Of a DNA stretch of 64,000 nucleotides, positions 19,732-27,255 are shown one piece after another. Origin of the DNA: Symmachiella dynata (GTDB lineage Bacteria; Planctomycetota; Planctomycetia; Planctomycetales; Planctomycetaceae). The DNA lies in assembly GCF_007747995.1 (NCBI RefSeq), contig NZ_CP036276.1:7430001-7494000 (forward strand), given 5' to 3'. How positions within the stretch are numbered: the first letter of the stretch is position 1; every line of letters begins with the position of its first letter. The notes under the pieces are model-generated. The model was not told the DNA's origin. It saw only the letters and a program-made list of their open reading frames with translations, and ran no database searches. The translations under genes and the position numbers were made by a program.

Positions 19732-19956
19732 TGGTGGTCGCGGCCGGTTCTCGAAATTTGCAGATCAGTCTCTGCAGGACACATCAGTGAGTTCTGAAAC
19801 GACTGAAGACCCACGTTGAAAAACGTCTAAAAAACCAACCGTCGAAAATCGCGATTGACCCAGCCGGTTTTCGACGTTCTAAAGCGGCAGCTAAACTCGT
19901 GATGCTTCTTGTCCGTGCAATGGCATGATCAGCCAATTGTGATGAGAAGGCAACCG

Positions 19957-20028
19957 AGTTTGGCTGCCGCTCATATATTCTTTGGCCACACAAACGGGTG
20001 GCCGCGATGGCGAAGCAATCGGGGCGGG
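19957..20028. repeat. Direct repeat copy A flanking the NUDIX gene
   Basis: About 72 bp that matches 20629-20702 with roughly 80% identity, including GTTTGGCTGCCGC, CTTTGGCC and GCAATCGGGGCGGG blocks. The two copies bracket the frameshifted NUDIX gene. On the minus strand both copies translate in the same frame into a similar short peptide, suggesting an old dispersed repeat, not a gene. Confidence 0.7.
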
Positions 20029-20147
20029 CACAGCCCGCAAGAAGCCGCAATTTCCGCGTCCGAAAACAACGGGCACGCTCTTGGGAACCATCGGTCGCTC
20101 AAAAAGAATTGACCATACCACTGCAATTGTCATGCTCGGAGGCAGGT

Positions 20148-20607
20148 ATGAAACAATCCTACTATGTTGATGTTCTTGTCATTCGCCCAAATCAAGGCGA
20201 CCATGAGATCTTGATGGCCCGTCGCTCTGAAGACAAATACATGGGGGGGCACCTGGCAACTGATTTCAGGTGGGTTGGAGCCAGACGAAACGGCTTGGCA
20301 GGCCGCCCTGCGAGAACTTCGAGAGGAAACCGCATTGGTGCCGGCTGAGTTTTATCGGTTGAGCACACTCACCAGTTTCTATCGGCCCGACAACGATACC
20401 CTTTACACGGCTCCTATGTTCTGTGCCCTCGTAACCAAAGACGATACAGTCACCATCAATGCAGAGCACACGGCGTTTGAATGGGTGAATGTGAACGACG
20501 CAAATGCCAAGCTAATGTGGCCCAGCGATCGAGAGGGACTTGCCGAAGTACAGAGTGTGATTCTGGGTGACGGTTTGGCAAAAGAATATATGCGCATTCC
20601 ACTCTGA
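20148..20607 (+). pseudogene. NUDIX hydrolase, interrupted by a +1 frameshift in a G7 tract
   Basis: The N-terminal frame starts at ATG 20148 (GGAGGCAGG upstream) and encodes MKQSYYVDVLVIRPNQGD through EDKYMGG, then derails at seven consecutive G (20233-20239). With one G fewer, the frame joins TWQLISGGLEPDETAWQAAL and runs to the stop at 20607, giving about 152 residues. The restored NUDIX box fits Gx5Ex7REUxEExGU except that the final Gly is Ala (LRELREETAL). Such enzymes hydrolyse nucleoside diphosphate-linked substrates, dATP or dihydroneopterin-type pyrophosphates being likely. This may be a real pseudogene, a sequencing slip, or a phase-variable tract. It lies between direct repeats at 19957 and 20629. 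Confidence 0.82.
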
Positions 20608-20628
20608 CCGGCAACACGGAAAGTTTCC

Positions 20629-20702
20629 GACGTTTGGCTGCCGCCCACAAAGTCTTTGGCCGTACAAATGGGTGGCCGCGATTGCAACGCAATCGGGGCG
20701 GG
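20629..20702. repeat. Direct repeat copy B flanking the NUDIX gene
   Basis: Second copy of the repeat at 19957-20028, beginning 22 bp after the NUDIX stop. It contains short internal inverted repeats (GATTGC AAC GCAATC). The offset between copies is about 674 bp, so gene plus one repeat would form a cassette-like unit. Confidence 0.7.
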
Positions 20703-20829
20703 TGAGGAGTTTTGTTCCTTTACGCATTGCCTACGGCCAAGTTCCCAGCGATGATGGCTCTTTATGCGTGCCACGGATGCCGACAATTCTCCGAGCACTC
20801 GTCAGTAAGTCAAACGCGAGGGGTATCTG

Positions 20830-21408
20830 ATGTTCATCCAACCGTTTCGTCGCTTAGCTGTATTGTTGTTGGTCAATCTGTGTGCAATTCCGGTGCTTTC
20901 CGTAGGTTGCCAGAATGGGGAACCACAAAACCAGAAATCAACAGAACCGATTGATGTCGAACTTGAATACGCATTCGCTGAGCTGGGCCGAAGATCGACG
21001 CCTGAGGCCTACCGCAACACGGCGTTTGAGAGGATTCAAGCAAGCGCGCCGCTAGAGAATCCAAATGTTTGGTGCCCGATCCTCATGAACAGTAGCGCCG
21101 GGCCGGAGGAGCGGTGTGCTTATGTCTGTGAATTCTTCCGTCGTCATGTCCGAAAAGGAACCAGGATTACAACAATTCAAGGAATGGACGCTTTGAAGAT
21201 TGCTTCGCGAGACGAAGTCCTGTGGCATGATGTCACAAATGCGTCGAACCTTGGACCAGGAATCGACCGTGAACGCGCTGAACTCGTATTGAAGTTTCAG
21301 GCTGATTTCATGAGACCGCTTGAGTGTGCTATTTTCCTTGAATTCCGTCAAGCCAAATTATTCGGCAAGCCTGTTGTTCACACACCACGCACGAGAACAG
21401 CCCCTTGA
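20830..21408 (+). CDS. Hypothetical lipoprotein
   Basis: A 192-residue protein with a lipoprotein signal (LLLVNLCAIPVLSVGCQN, Cys about 27). The mature part is soluble-looking with a Cys pair (WCPILMN, RCAYVCEFF) and no domain I recognise. GTRITTIQGMDALKIASRDEVLWHDVTNASNLGP suggests an alpha/beta fold. It ends 27 bp before the convergent SDR stop. Upstream of it is the second repeat copy, so its promoter lies in or after the repeat. Likely membrane-anchored and extracytoplasmic; function unknown. Confidence 0.6.
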   Translation: MFIQPFRRLAVLLLVNLCAIPVLSVGCQNGEPQNQKSTEPIDVELEYAFAELGRRSTPEAYRNTAFERIQASAPLENPNVWCPILMNSSAGPEERCAYVCEFFRRHVRKGTRITTIQGMDALKIASRDEVLWHDVTNASNLGPGIDRERAELVLKFQADFMRPLECAIFLEFRQAKLFGKPVVHTPRTRTAP

Positions 21409-21434
21409 GAGACAAAGTGTTAGGAGGTGAGTAC

Positions 21435-22226
21435 TCAACCGTTTTTCTTTGCCCACATCGGCAAACTGATCCCGCCATCGACTTTCATGAAGCTTCCCGT
21501 CATGTAATCCGCATCGTCACTCAACATGAACAGGATCGCACGGGCGACCTCGTCTGCTGTCCCCAAACGGCCCCAGGGTAATTCGGCCGCATGTCGCGCC
21601 AGCGCCGCTTCGGAGAGAAACTTCCGCTCCCCCGGTGTATCAATCCAACCAGGATGAATGCCGTTTACGCGAATTCGCTCGGACGTCAATTCCGTCGCGG
21701 CTGTGCGGATCATCTGATCCACCGCCGCCTTGGCCATGTTGTAGGCCATCGACCCGGGATGCGGCATGAACGCCCGCGGGGAACTGACAATCACAATCGA
21801 TCCCCCCTGCCCTTGCGCAACCATCTGCGCCGCAGCCGCTCGCAAACCGTGAAACGCGCCCCACATAGTCACATCAATCGTCCGTTGAAACCCCTCCATC
21901 TCCGCAACCAACATCCGCTGCCGATCACTGTAACAGGCACAAGCAACAAAGTGATCCAGTCGGCCAAACGTCTCGACCGTCCGCTGCACGATTTCCTCCA
22001 CCGCCGCTTTGTCGCTAACATCTGCTTCTAAGAGCAATGCCCGCCGGCCCAACGATTCAATTTCGGCCGCCACATCGGTGGCTTCTTGTCGTTGGATATC
22101 ATCGGTCGCCCAATAGTTGATGGCTACGTCCGCGCCGCTTTGCGCAAGTTGGATCGCTGTCGCGCGGCCGATGCCCCGTGAGGCCCCGGTGAGCAATACG
22201 CTGCGTCCTGCAAATTGCATGGTCAT
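21435..22226 (-). CDS. Short-chain dehydrogenase/reductase (SDR)
   Basis: A 263-residue classical SDR with the NAD(P)-binding TGASRGIG (13-20), catalytic Ser near 148, Tyr162 and Lys166 (YNMAKAA), and a C-terminal DDADYMTGSFMKVDGG, the usual SDR ending. The start ATG at 22226 overlaps the stop of the upstream sialidase gene (ATGA), indicating translational coupling. A second Met two codons later is also possible. Pairing with a sialidase-like protein suggests sugar or sialic-acid-like substrate processing (inference). Confidence 0.88.
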   Translation of the reverse strand: MTMQFAGRSVLLTGASRGIGRATAIQLAQSGADVAINYWATDDIQRQEATDVAAEIESLGRRALLLEADVSDKAAVEEIVQRTVETFGRLDHFVACACYSDRQRMLVAEMEGFQRTIDVTMWGAFHGLRAAAAQMVAQGQGGSIVIVSSPRAFMPHPGSMAYNMAKAAVDQMIRTAATELTSERIRVNGIHPGWIDTPGERKFLSEAALARHAAELPWGRLGTADEVARAILFMLSDDADYMTGSFMKVDGGISLPMWAKKNG

Positions 22227-23323
22227 ACCACGGCCAATCGCGCCCAGCGCGTATGGGTGATGCCGCCCGCTGTACACCAGTACCACGTCAGCAGCGTGTC
22301 GTCCGCCAAACGGATGCCTCCCGGTTTGCCAAAGCCGATCAACATGTGCTCTGCCAGAAAGCTTTCGTGCTCCGTCGTCCCCAAGGTTGCTTCGACGCCG
22401 GCATCAAATAGAACCGTTCCATGATCGACGTCGAAATTCGTCAGGTCCTCACTCACAGCGATCCGCACCCCCTGCGGATCGTGGCGATAATTGTAAATCG
22501 CCGCCACCCGGCCATCGGCCAGCGCGATGGGGCAACAGACTTGTCCTCGCAGATTTGTGGCCACCGGAGCGGACCAGGTGCGGCCTTCGTCTGCGGACAT
22601 TACCCAATGATTGGCGATGTCTTCGGAGGTCCCATATCGATGCGTCCACAACATCACATAGATCCGCCCATCCGGCAACCGCGTGTTCATCTGGTCCCAA
22701 AACAGCAACGCTCCGGTCGGATCGTCGGCGAAGGGGGTGAACTCACCCCAGGTTTTTCCGCCATCGGCCGAAAAGACCGCTGCCGCCTTTTGGTCCGGTA
22801 TTCCCTCGTAACCCTCGGGCTTCCATGTTTCCAGCGGATACATCCACCGCGTGGCCGACAACTGTTGCATTTGCCCAGCGCCGTTCCAGGTGTATTTCTC
22901 CGGCGGCAAATCGACGGGGACCACCTGTGGAGCGGACCATGTCGCGCCACGATCCTCGGACCAATACAACAACATCTCCGGCCGCTGTAGTGCTTCGGTA
23001 TGAGCGTCGAACAGGGCGGAGTCGGTATTCTCAAACCGCGTCGCCGTCAGCACCAGTCGTCCGTCGGGCACCTCGTAAATATACGGCCCGCGATACGCCC
23101 AGCCGTCATCGGGCGGACCGCCATGAATGCTGCCTTGATTCTGCCACGTCTGCCCATCGTCGTCCGTGGTGAGGACCTCAATGTCATTATCGGCCGATGC
23201 CAACTCCTGCCCGATGTGCTGACAGGCAATCAGCGAACCATCGCTCAATTGTGAGATGGAGGGCATATACGCCCCACGTCCCGGTTCGCGCGACAGGAGA
23301 CCTTGGTCGATGATGCGGAGCAT
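22223..23323 (-). CDS. Sialidase/BNR-repeat family protein (cytoplasmic)
   Basis: A 366-residue beta-propeller protein with four Asp-box (SxDxGxTW) repeats: TTDDDGQTW, SEDRGATW, SADGGKTW and SADEGRTW. An N-terminal Arg in LLSREPGRGAYMPSI may be part of the sialidase arginine triad. No signal peptide is seen, unlike most planctomycete sialidases. Exo-sialidase or a related glycosidase is the family expectation, but BNR proteins without all catalytic residues are frequent, so activity is unproven. Its stop overlaps the start of the SDR gene (ATGA), so the two form a coupled operon. Confidence 0.8.
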   Translation of the reverse strand: MLRIIDQGLLSREPGRGAYMPSISQLSDGSLIACQHIGQELASADNDIEVLTTDDDGQTWQNQGSIHGGPPDDGWAYRGPYIYEVPDGRLVLTATRFENTDSALFDAHTEALQRPEMLLYWSEDRGATWSAPQVVPVDLPPEKYTWNGAGQMQQLSATRWMYPLETWKPEGYEGIPDQKAAAVFSADGGKTWGEFTPFADDPTGALLFWDQMNTRLPDGRIYVMLWTHRYGTSEDIANHWVMSADEGRTWSAPVATNLRGQVCCPIALADGRVAAIYNYRHDPQGVRIAVSEDLTNFDVDHGTVLFDAGVEATLGTTEHESFLAEHMLIGFGKPGGIRLADDTLLTWYWCTAGGITHTRWARLAVV

Positions 23324-23479
23324 GGGGGTTTCTTTAGGGAATCAAGGAATCTCATTCAGTTCCGACACACGTGCAGTTGTCCGAACGTAATCAAGAAGCG
23401 CCGTAAAATAAAGCGACTGTGGTTCATCGCTCAATCGTGCAGGTGCTCGTTTTTGAAAAAACGCACCAGTCCGAGAATA

Positions 23480-23512
23480 ATACTTGACATGAAAACTATT
23501 GCCACGTAAGAT
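23480..23512 (+). promoter_or_regulatory. Promoter of marR with overlapping imperfect MarR operator
   Basis: TTGACA (23484-23489), a 17-bp spacer and TAAGAT (23507-23512) give a textbook sigma-70-type promoter 20 bp before the marR start codon. Positions 23480-23499 match the perfect palindrome upstream of pirin (24024-24043) at 15 of 20 bases, so the -35 box lies inside an operator. This predicts autorepression by MarR. Confidence 0.7.
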
Positions 23513-23532
23513 AACACGCGAAAGAGAAAATC

Positions 23533-24006
23533 ATGGCTAGCAAACTCCAAAACGAAATCAAAAAACGAAAACCGTTCGACCGGTTAGAAGAGGAAGCGAC
23601 GCTCAATTGCCTCCGCACCGTGGATTACATGCAAAGCCGAACGGCGAAACTGTTCCGCCGGTTTGGACTGACCTCGTCGCAATATAACGTATTGCGAATC
23701 CTGCGGGGAGAAGCCAAGCCGCTGCCATCGTTGGAAATTGCCAGCCGCATGATTCAACAGGTCCCGGCCATCACCGGTTTGATTGACCGACTGGAAAAAG
23801 CGGAGCACGTCAAACGGCACCGTTGCGAAAAAGACCGTCGAGTCGTCTATGTGGAAATCACCGATACGGGGTTGGCCGTCCTGAATAAAATTGATGAACC
23901 GTTGGTCGAACTGCAAACACAGTTTTTCGCACATATGCCGCGAAAAGATCTGCGGGAATTGATCCGCTTGTTGGAACAGGTCCGTAGCGGCGCGGTGGAG
24001 GATTGA
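23533..24006 (+). CDS. MarR family transcriptional regulator
   Basis: A 157-residue winged-helix regulator. Helix-turn-helix residues lie around LPSLEIASRMIQQVPAITGLIDRLEKA, and the wing carries RCEKDRRVVYVEIT with the conserved D-R-R. Two cysteines (Cys26 near the N-terminal dimer helix and Cys98 in the wing) could sense oxidants or electrophiles, as in OhrR/QsrR-type MarRs (inference). It is followed by pirin, 66 bp downstream on the same strand, with a perfect palindrome between them, and its own promoter contains a degenerate copy. The likely targets are itself, pirin and originally doxX. Confidence 0.9.
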   Translation: MASKLQNEIKKRKPFDRLEEEATLNCLRTVDYMQSRTAKLFRRFGLTSSQYNVLRILRGEAKPLPSLEIASRMIQQVPAITGLIDRLEKAEHVKRHRCEKDRRVVYVEITDTGLAVLNKIDEPLVELQTQFFAHMPRKDLRELIRLLEQVRSGAVED

Positions 24007-24015
24007 TGCGTTTTT

Positions 24016-24046
24016 TTGACCATATAGTTGACCAGTCAACTATTCT
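24016..24046 (+). promoter_or_regulatory. Perfect MarR operator palindrome in front of pirin
   Basis: Arms ATAGTTGAC (24024-24032) and GTCAACTAT (24035-24043) with a 2-bp centre form a perfect 20-bp palindrome, the usual size for a MarR dimer. A possible promoter, TTGACC (24016) and TATTCT (24041) with 19-bp spacing, would have the operator in its spacer. Binding would block pirin transcription. Confidence 0.72.
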
Positions 24047-24072
24047 CACGGAAACCATTTAGAGCGACTGTC

Positions 24073-24771
24073 ATGATCAAAATCCGAAAAGCAGATGAGC
24101 GTGGATTCGCCGACCATGGCTGGCTAAAGGCACGCCATACTTTTTCTTTTGCAGGCTACCGTGATTCGCAGCACATGGGCTTTCGTTCCTTGCGAGTGAT
24201 GAACGAAGACCGCGTCCAACCCGGTCGCGGCTTCGGCACGCATCCCCATCAGGATATGGAAATCGTGACTTACGTCCTCGAAGGAGCTATCGAACACAAG
24301 GACAACATGGGAAACGGCGAAATCTTGTGGCCCGGCGAATTCCAACACATGTCCGCCGGCACCGGCATCACGCATAGTGAGTTCAATCCCAGCAGCGATA
24401 AACCATTGCACCTGTACCAAATTTGGCTGAAGCCTCGCGAAAAGGGGATTACGCCCAGTTATGACCAAAAACGGTTTGATGATGCGGGGATGACGAATCG
24501 GCTGCGACTCGTCGCTTCGCCGGACGGCGCGGATGGTTCACTGGTGATCCAACAAGACACGCAGATTTTCTTATCCAAACTGACTGAGTCGCAACACCTG
24601 ACACACAACATCGCCTCAGAGCGCTATGCCTGGTTGCAAGTGCTGCGGGGAAGCGTGACGCTCAACGGACTCGACCTACAAACTGGCGACGGCGCCGCGG
24701 TGAGCGAAGAGCAACAACTAGAAATCATCGCCGCCACCGCTGCGGAAATCATGTTGTTTGATTTGAATTAA
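24073..24771 (+). CDS. Pirin family protein (YhhW-like bicupin)
   Basis: A 232-residue bicupin with the complete metal-binding set of YhhW/pirin: His57 and His59 (GTHPHQDME), His101 and Glu103 (THSEFN). The start is RKADERGFADHGWLKARHTF, strongly conserved in the family. YhhW shows quercetin 2,3-dioxygenase activity in vitro; the cellular role is probably linked to redox or aromatic-compound stress. The ATG at 24073 is preferred over an upstream in-frame codon at 24028 that lies within the operator. It is expected to be repressed by the adjacent MarR protein. doxX, a frequent companion, now lies beyond the IS110-type element. Confidence 0.92.
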   Translation: MIKIRKADERGFADHGWLKARHTFSFAGYRDSQHMGFRSLRVMNEDRVQPGRGFGTHPHQDMEIVTYVLEGAIEHKDNMGNGEILWPGEFQHMSAGTGITHSEFNPSSDKPLHLYQIWLKPREKGITPSYDQKRFDDAGMTNRLRLVASPDGADGSLVIQQDTQIFLSKLTESQHLTHNIASERYAWLQVLRGSVTLNGLDLQTGDGAAVSEEQQLEIIAATAAEIMLFDLN

Positions 24772-24786
24772 AACGTCACAACGTAG

Positions 24787-24804
24787 GTCAGGCAGCCGCC
24801 TGAC
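24787..24804. repeat. REP-like palindrome, copy 1
   Basis: GTCAGGCAGCCGCCTGAC, palindromic except at the centre, lies just after the pirin gene. A second copy follows 26 bp later. It may serve as a REP-type 3' structure. Confidence 0.6.
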
Positions 24805-24830
24805 ACGAACCACACCGGACGCTTAACGCC

Positions 24831-24848
24831 GTCAGGCAGCTGCCTGAC
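24831..24848. repeat. REP-like palindrome, copy 2, at the edge of the IS110-type element
   Basis: GTCAGGCAGCTGCCTGAC is a perfect 18-bp palindrome ending 5 bp before the sub-terminal inverted repeat of the IS110-type element (24854). IS1111-group elements are known to insert in REP or other palindromic sites. Confidence 0.65.
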
Positions 24849-24869
24849 CTTCTATGAAAGTTCGTTGCT

Positions 24870-25227
24870 TGTCAAGTGGCGATGCTGTGATGACGTGCGT
24901 CCCCATTCTTCTATCCGAGCAAGGGAATTCTCCCAGCCCAAGTGGGTGGCTTCGAGGTGATGTGACAGCCCCATCTACAGGACGAGCGTAGCGACACGGC
25001 GGCCGCCGGCCCAGGTCAGGCTCGAGCAAGTCAGCATCAGCACGGGTTAGCAATCATCATCAACAATCGTCACTTGCATTCACTTTTTCATTATACGTTC
25101 GATGAGCCTCGTTCGTCTCGCCGTCGTCTCGGCCTGCACAACCAGGAGGTCGAGAGGACGGCGTGGCGGGCGTGGCGACCCTCGTTTGTTGAGCTGGAGT
25201 TGAGGTCTGGACATGGCGAACGCTTTC
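24870..25227 (-). ncRNA. Candidate bridge-RNA-bearing non-coding end of the IS110-type element
   Basis: Inside the element, downstream of the transposase stop, there are about 355 bp without a supported gene but with several potential GC hairpins (for example around GGCGGCCGCCGGCC at 25000-25013). In IS110/IS1111 elements one non-coding end encodes a structured RNA that guides target and donor recognition; in the IS1111 branch this is usually the end downstream of the transposase. The assignment rests on position and length only; the exact RNA boundaries cannot be read by eye. Confidence 0.4.
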
Positions 25228-26241
25228 TTAAACGGAAATGGTTTTCATTTGATGGTACAACCAACGCATCCAACGGTTGCCGATCGCCGCCGCCACCACG
25301 CTGCCCGGCTTGCCGCGTCGACGCAAACGCGTGTTCATCTTCGACAGACGCAGGTCGTAACGGCCCAGGCGATGGGCGGTCTCGATGATCACACGCCGCA
25401 ATTCCGGATTCCCCGCCTTGATCAAACCGGCGTCCGCCTGGCGGTTTCCGCTGGAGGCATTTCGCGGAGTCATGCCGCAAAAACGAGCCAACTGTTTCCC
25501 CGTACGAAAGCGGTCGAACCGGCCGATTTCCGCACGCAACGTCACAGCCGTCACCAAGCCCACACCTTTGATCTCCAACAGTTTTTGGACGATCGCATCA
25601 TCGCAGGTCGCCGCGCAGAGACGTGCTTCGGCTGCGCGGATCTCCCGTTCCAATCGCTGCAGCGCCTCTAGATGCTGGTCCATCACCCACCGCATCTGAG
25701 GCGAGATTTCGTCTAGCCCGGCCAGCCAGTGCTGCCACGCTTTGGTCCAGCGGCGTTGCTCTGCGACGATACGTTCCTCGCGAAGCAGAGCCGTGATCCG
25801 CAACTTGACGTTTCGCCGCGCGGCGGCCAACTGTTGACGATACCGCACCAGCCTCCGCAGATCCCGCAACGACTCCGGTGGCATCCAGACCCGCGGAAGG
25901 TACCCCACACGTTCCAGGTCTGCCAACAAACGCGCGTCGCTGAAATCGGTTTTGTCGGGGCTTTGTTTGAGTTTGGCGACGTAGCCGGCATGGGCCAGAT
26001 CGACGGACCAACCCGTGTGGCGGACCAATTCTTCAGCAAAGTTGGCTGCTCCGGTACAAGCTTCGAGGGCGACGAAGACCCGTGCGGATTTGGGAACCAC
26101 CCCGCGCACCAGTAAGGCGACATGCTCCGCACTGTTCGGCGATTTGAGGTTAGCCAACACATTGCCCTCGCGATCCAACACGCAGACCTGAATGAACGAC
26201 TGGTGGTAGTCGAGTCCGACAAAAAACGATAAACTGGACAT
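25228..26241 (-). CDS. IS110 family transposase (DEDD recombinase)
   Basis: A 337-residue transposase with the N-terminal RuvC-like DEDD domain: Asp11 (FVGLDYHQSF), Glu60 (VFVALEACTGA), and Asp99/Asp102 (KTDFSDARLLA). The C-terminal transposase_20 domain contains LLEIKGVGLVTAVTL and GMTPRNASSGNRQADAGLI, including the conserved Ser region. The length is typical. The ATG at 26241 starts right before the conserved domain; an in-frame extension to 26298 would run into the inverted repeat. It appears intact and potentially active. Confidence 0.92.
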   Translation of the reverse strand: MSSLSFFVGLDYHQSFIQVCVLDREGNVLANLKSPNSAEHVALLVRGVVPKSARVFVALEACTGAANFAEELVRHTGWSVDLAHAGYVAKLKQSPDKTDFSDARLLADLERVGYLPRVWMPPESLRDLRRLVRYRQQLAAARRNVKLRITALLREERIVAEQRRWTKAWQHWLAGLDEISPQMRWVMDQHLEALQRLEREIRAAEARLCAATCDDAIVQKLLEIKGVGLVTAVTLRAEIGRFDRFRTGKQLARFCGMTPRNASSGNRQADAGLIKAGNPELRRVIIETAHRLGRYDLRLSKMNTRLRRRGKPGSVVAAAIGNRWMRWLYHQMKTISV

Positions 26242-26387
26242 GCTCGTTGCTCCTGATAGGACCAAATTGTTGCGTGAAATCAAACTTGGTTGTATCACAG
26301 CAACGAGCTTTCATCCCCATCTACTCTTTGGGTCCCAAAGTTAAAGTGGCCCTCCCGACTAACACCCCCCCATTCGGAGCAATTGCG

Positions 26388-26825
26388 ATGCTAGGTCTCG
26401 TCAACGTTCTCGGCCGCGTGATGTTGTGCACGATCTTTTTGATGAGTGCGGTGGGGAACAAGATCCCCAAATTCAGCGGCGTCGTGAAATATATGGAAAG
26501 CGCCGGAGTCCCCGCGCCGCAAATCATGTTGGTCGGCGCCATCGTGTTTTTGATCGCCGGCAGCCTGTCGGTGATCCTCGGCTACAAGGCCCGTATCGGT
26601 GCCAGCCTGCTGTTGGTGTTTTTGATTCTGGCGACCTATTACTTCCACGACTTCTGGAATATCGAGGACGTTCAACAAAAACAAACGCAGATGATTGCGT
26701 TCATGAAGAACCTATCCATGATGGGCGCGATGCTGATGATCATAGCCAACGGCACCGGCGCCATAAGCCTCGACAAAAAATCACTCGCCGTCCAACCCGA
26801 AGCAAGTAAAACCGAATCCGCGTAG
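26388..26825 (+). CDS. DoxX family membrane protein
   Basis: A 145-residue protein with four hydrophobic helices: VNVLGRVMLCTIFLMSAVG, the helix following PAPQIMLVGAIVFLIAG, LLLVFLILATYYFH and a C-terminal one (MGAMLMIIANG). It carries the DoxX sequence pattern KIPKFSGVVKYMESAGVP and the C-terminal YYFHDFW. DoxX proteins sit in the inner membrane and are linked to oxidative stress and electron transfer. MarR-pirin-DoxX groupings recur in bacteria. Here the IS110-type element lies between pirin and this gene, so it has probably lost its original promoter. The ATG at 26388 has a weak CGGAG site. Confidence 0.85.
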   Translation: MLGLVNVLGRVMLCTIFLMSAVGNKIPKFSGVVKYMESAGVPAPQIMLVGAIVFLIAGSLSVILGYKARIGASLLLVFLILATYYFHDFWNIEDVQQKQTQMIAFMKNLSMMGAMLMIIANGTGAISLDKKSLAVQPEASKTESA

Positions 26826-26827
26826 AA

Positions 26828-26850
26828 GTAGGGTGCGTCACGACGCACCT
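26828..26850. repeat. Dispersed palindrome family 1, copy 1
   Basis: Arms AGGTGCGTC/GACGCACCT-type around a 2-bp centre, 3 bp after the doxX stop. The same unit recurs at 26970-26992, 27210-27232 and 39864-39886. Confidence 0.75.
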
Positions 26851-26954
26851 TTCCCGCATAGGGCACAACGCTATCCAACGTTTTAGCCGCAGTTTACCGG
26901 TTACGCTCCCAACCGGAAAAACGCATGCGATGTCGCAAATGATAGGAGAATCAT

Positions 26955-26992
26955 TCGTCCTACATAGAAAGGTGCGTCGAGACGCACCCTAC
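26955..26992. repeat. Dispersed palindrome family 1, copy 2 (38-bp direct repeat unit)
   Basis: The palindrome at 26970-26992 plus 15 upstream bases (TCGTCCTACATAGAA) is identical to 27195-27232. The two identical 38-bp units flank the first inverted pair of family 2. Confidence 0.78.
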
Positions 26993-26997
26993 AAATG

Positions 26998-27182
26998 AAA
27001 GACCGCGCGCAGAGACGCCAAGTCGCAGAGAGGTGTTTTGCAAGCAGCAGTCGTTGTGTCACATTGATGGGTGACGTGCGACTTGGTTGGAATCGAGTAC
27101 GACTGATTGATTGTCGCGAGTTCTAGCAGTTTGTTTTCTTACTTCTTGGCGGCTCCGCGTCTTTGCGCGAGTCCTTTTTTCA
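26998..27182. repeat. Family 2 inverted-pair element, locus 1
   Basis: A roughly 40-bp sequence containing GCGCAGAGACGC at about 27008 is answered by its inverted copy (GCGGCTCCGCGTCTTTGCGC, 27149-27168). The arms end in GAAAGA and in a T-run (CTTTTTT). About 110 bp lie between. No coding capacity. The shape, about 185 bp with terminal inverted repeats, resembles a MITE. Confidence 0.6.
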
Positions 27183-27194
27183 GATGCTCATCTC

Positions 27195-27232
27195 TCGTCC
27201 TACATAGAAAGGTGCGTCGAGACGCACCCTAC
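27195..27232. repeat. Dispersed palindrome family 1, copy 3 (38-bp direct repeat unit)
   Basis: Identical to 26955-26992. It lies 24 bp beyond the dapA stop, so it may also act as a 3' hairpin for dapA transcripts. Confidence 0.78.
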
Positions 27233-27255
27233 GGTGGGACATCGTATTCGCACGC

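Larger units (their letters stand above)
24850..26318 (-). mobile_element. IS110 family (IS1111-like) insertion sequence
   Basis: The transposase gene is bounded by a 16-bp inverted repeat with one mismatch: ATGAAAGTTCGTTGCT at 24854-24869 and AGCAACGAGCTTTCAT at 26299-26314. Sub-terminal inverted repeats are a hallmark of the IS1111 branch; the true ends are a few bases outside, so the limits given are approximate (about 1.47 kb). A third partial copy (GCTCGTTGCT, 26242-26251) overlaps the transposase start. About 355 bp of non-coding DNA follows the transposase stop inside the element and is a candidate for the bridge RNA. The element separates pirin from doxX. Confidence 0.78.

Noticed and set aside
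19957-20702. Integron gene cassette with attC sites around the NUDIX gene
   Set aside because: The repeats lack the paired RYYYAAC and GTTRRRY core sites in the required inverted arrangement, and no integrase is near.
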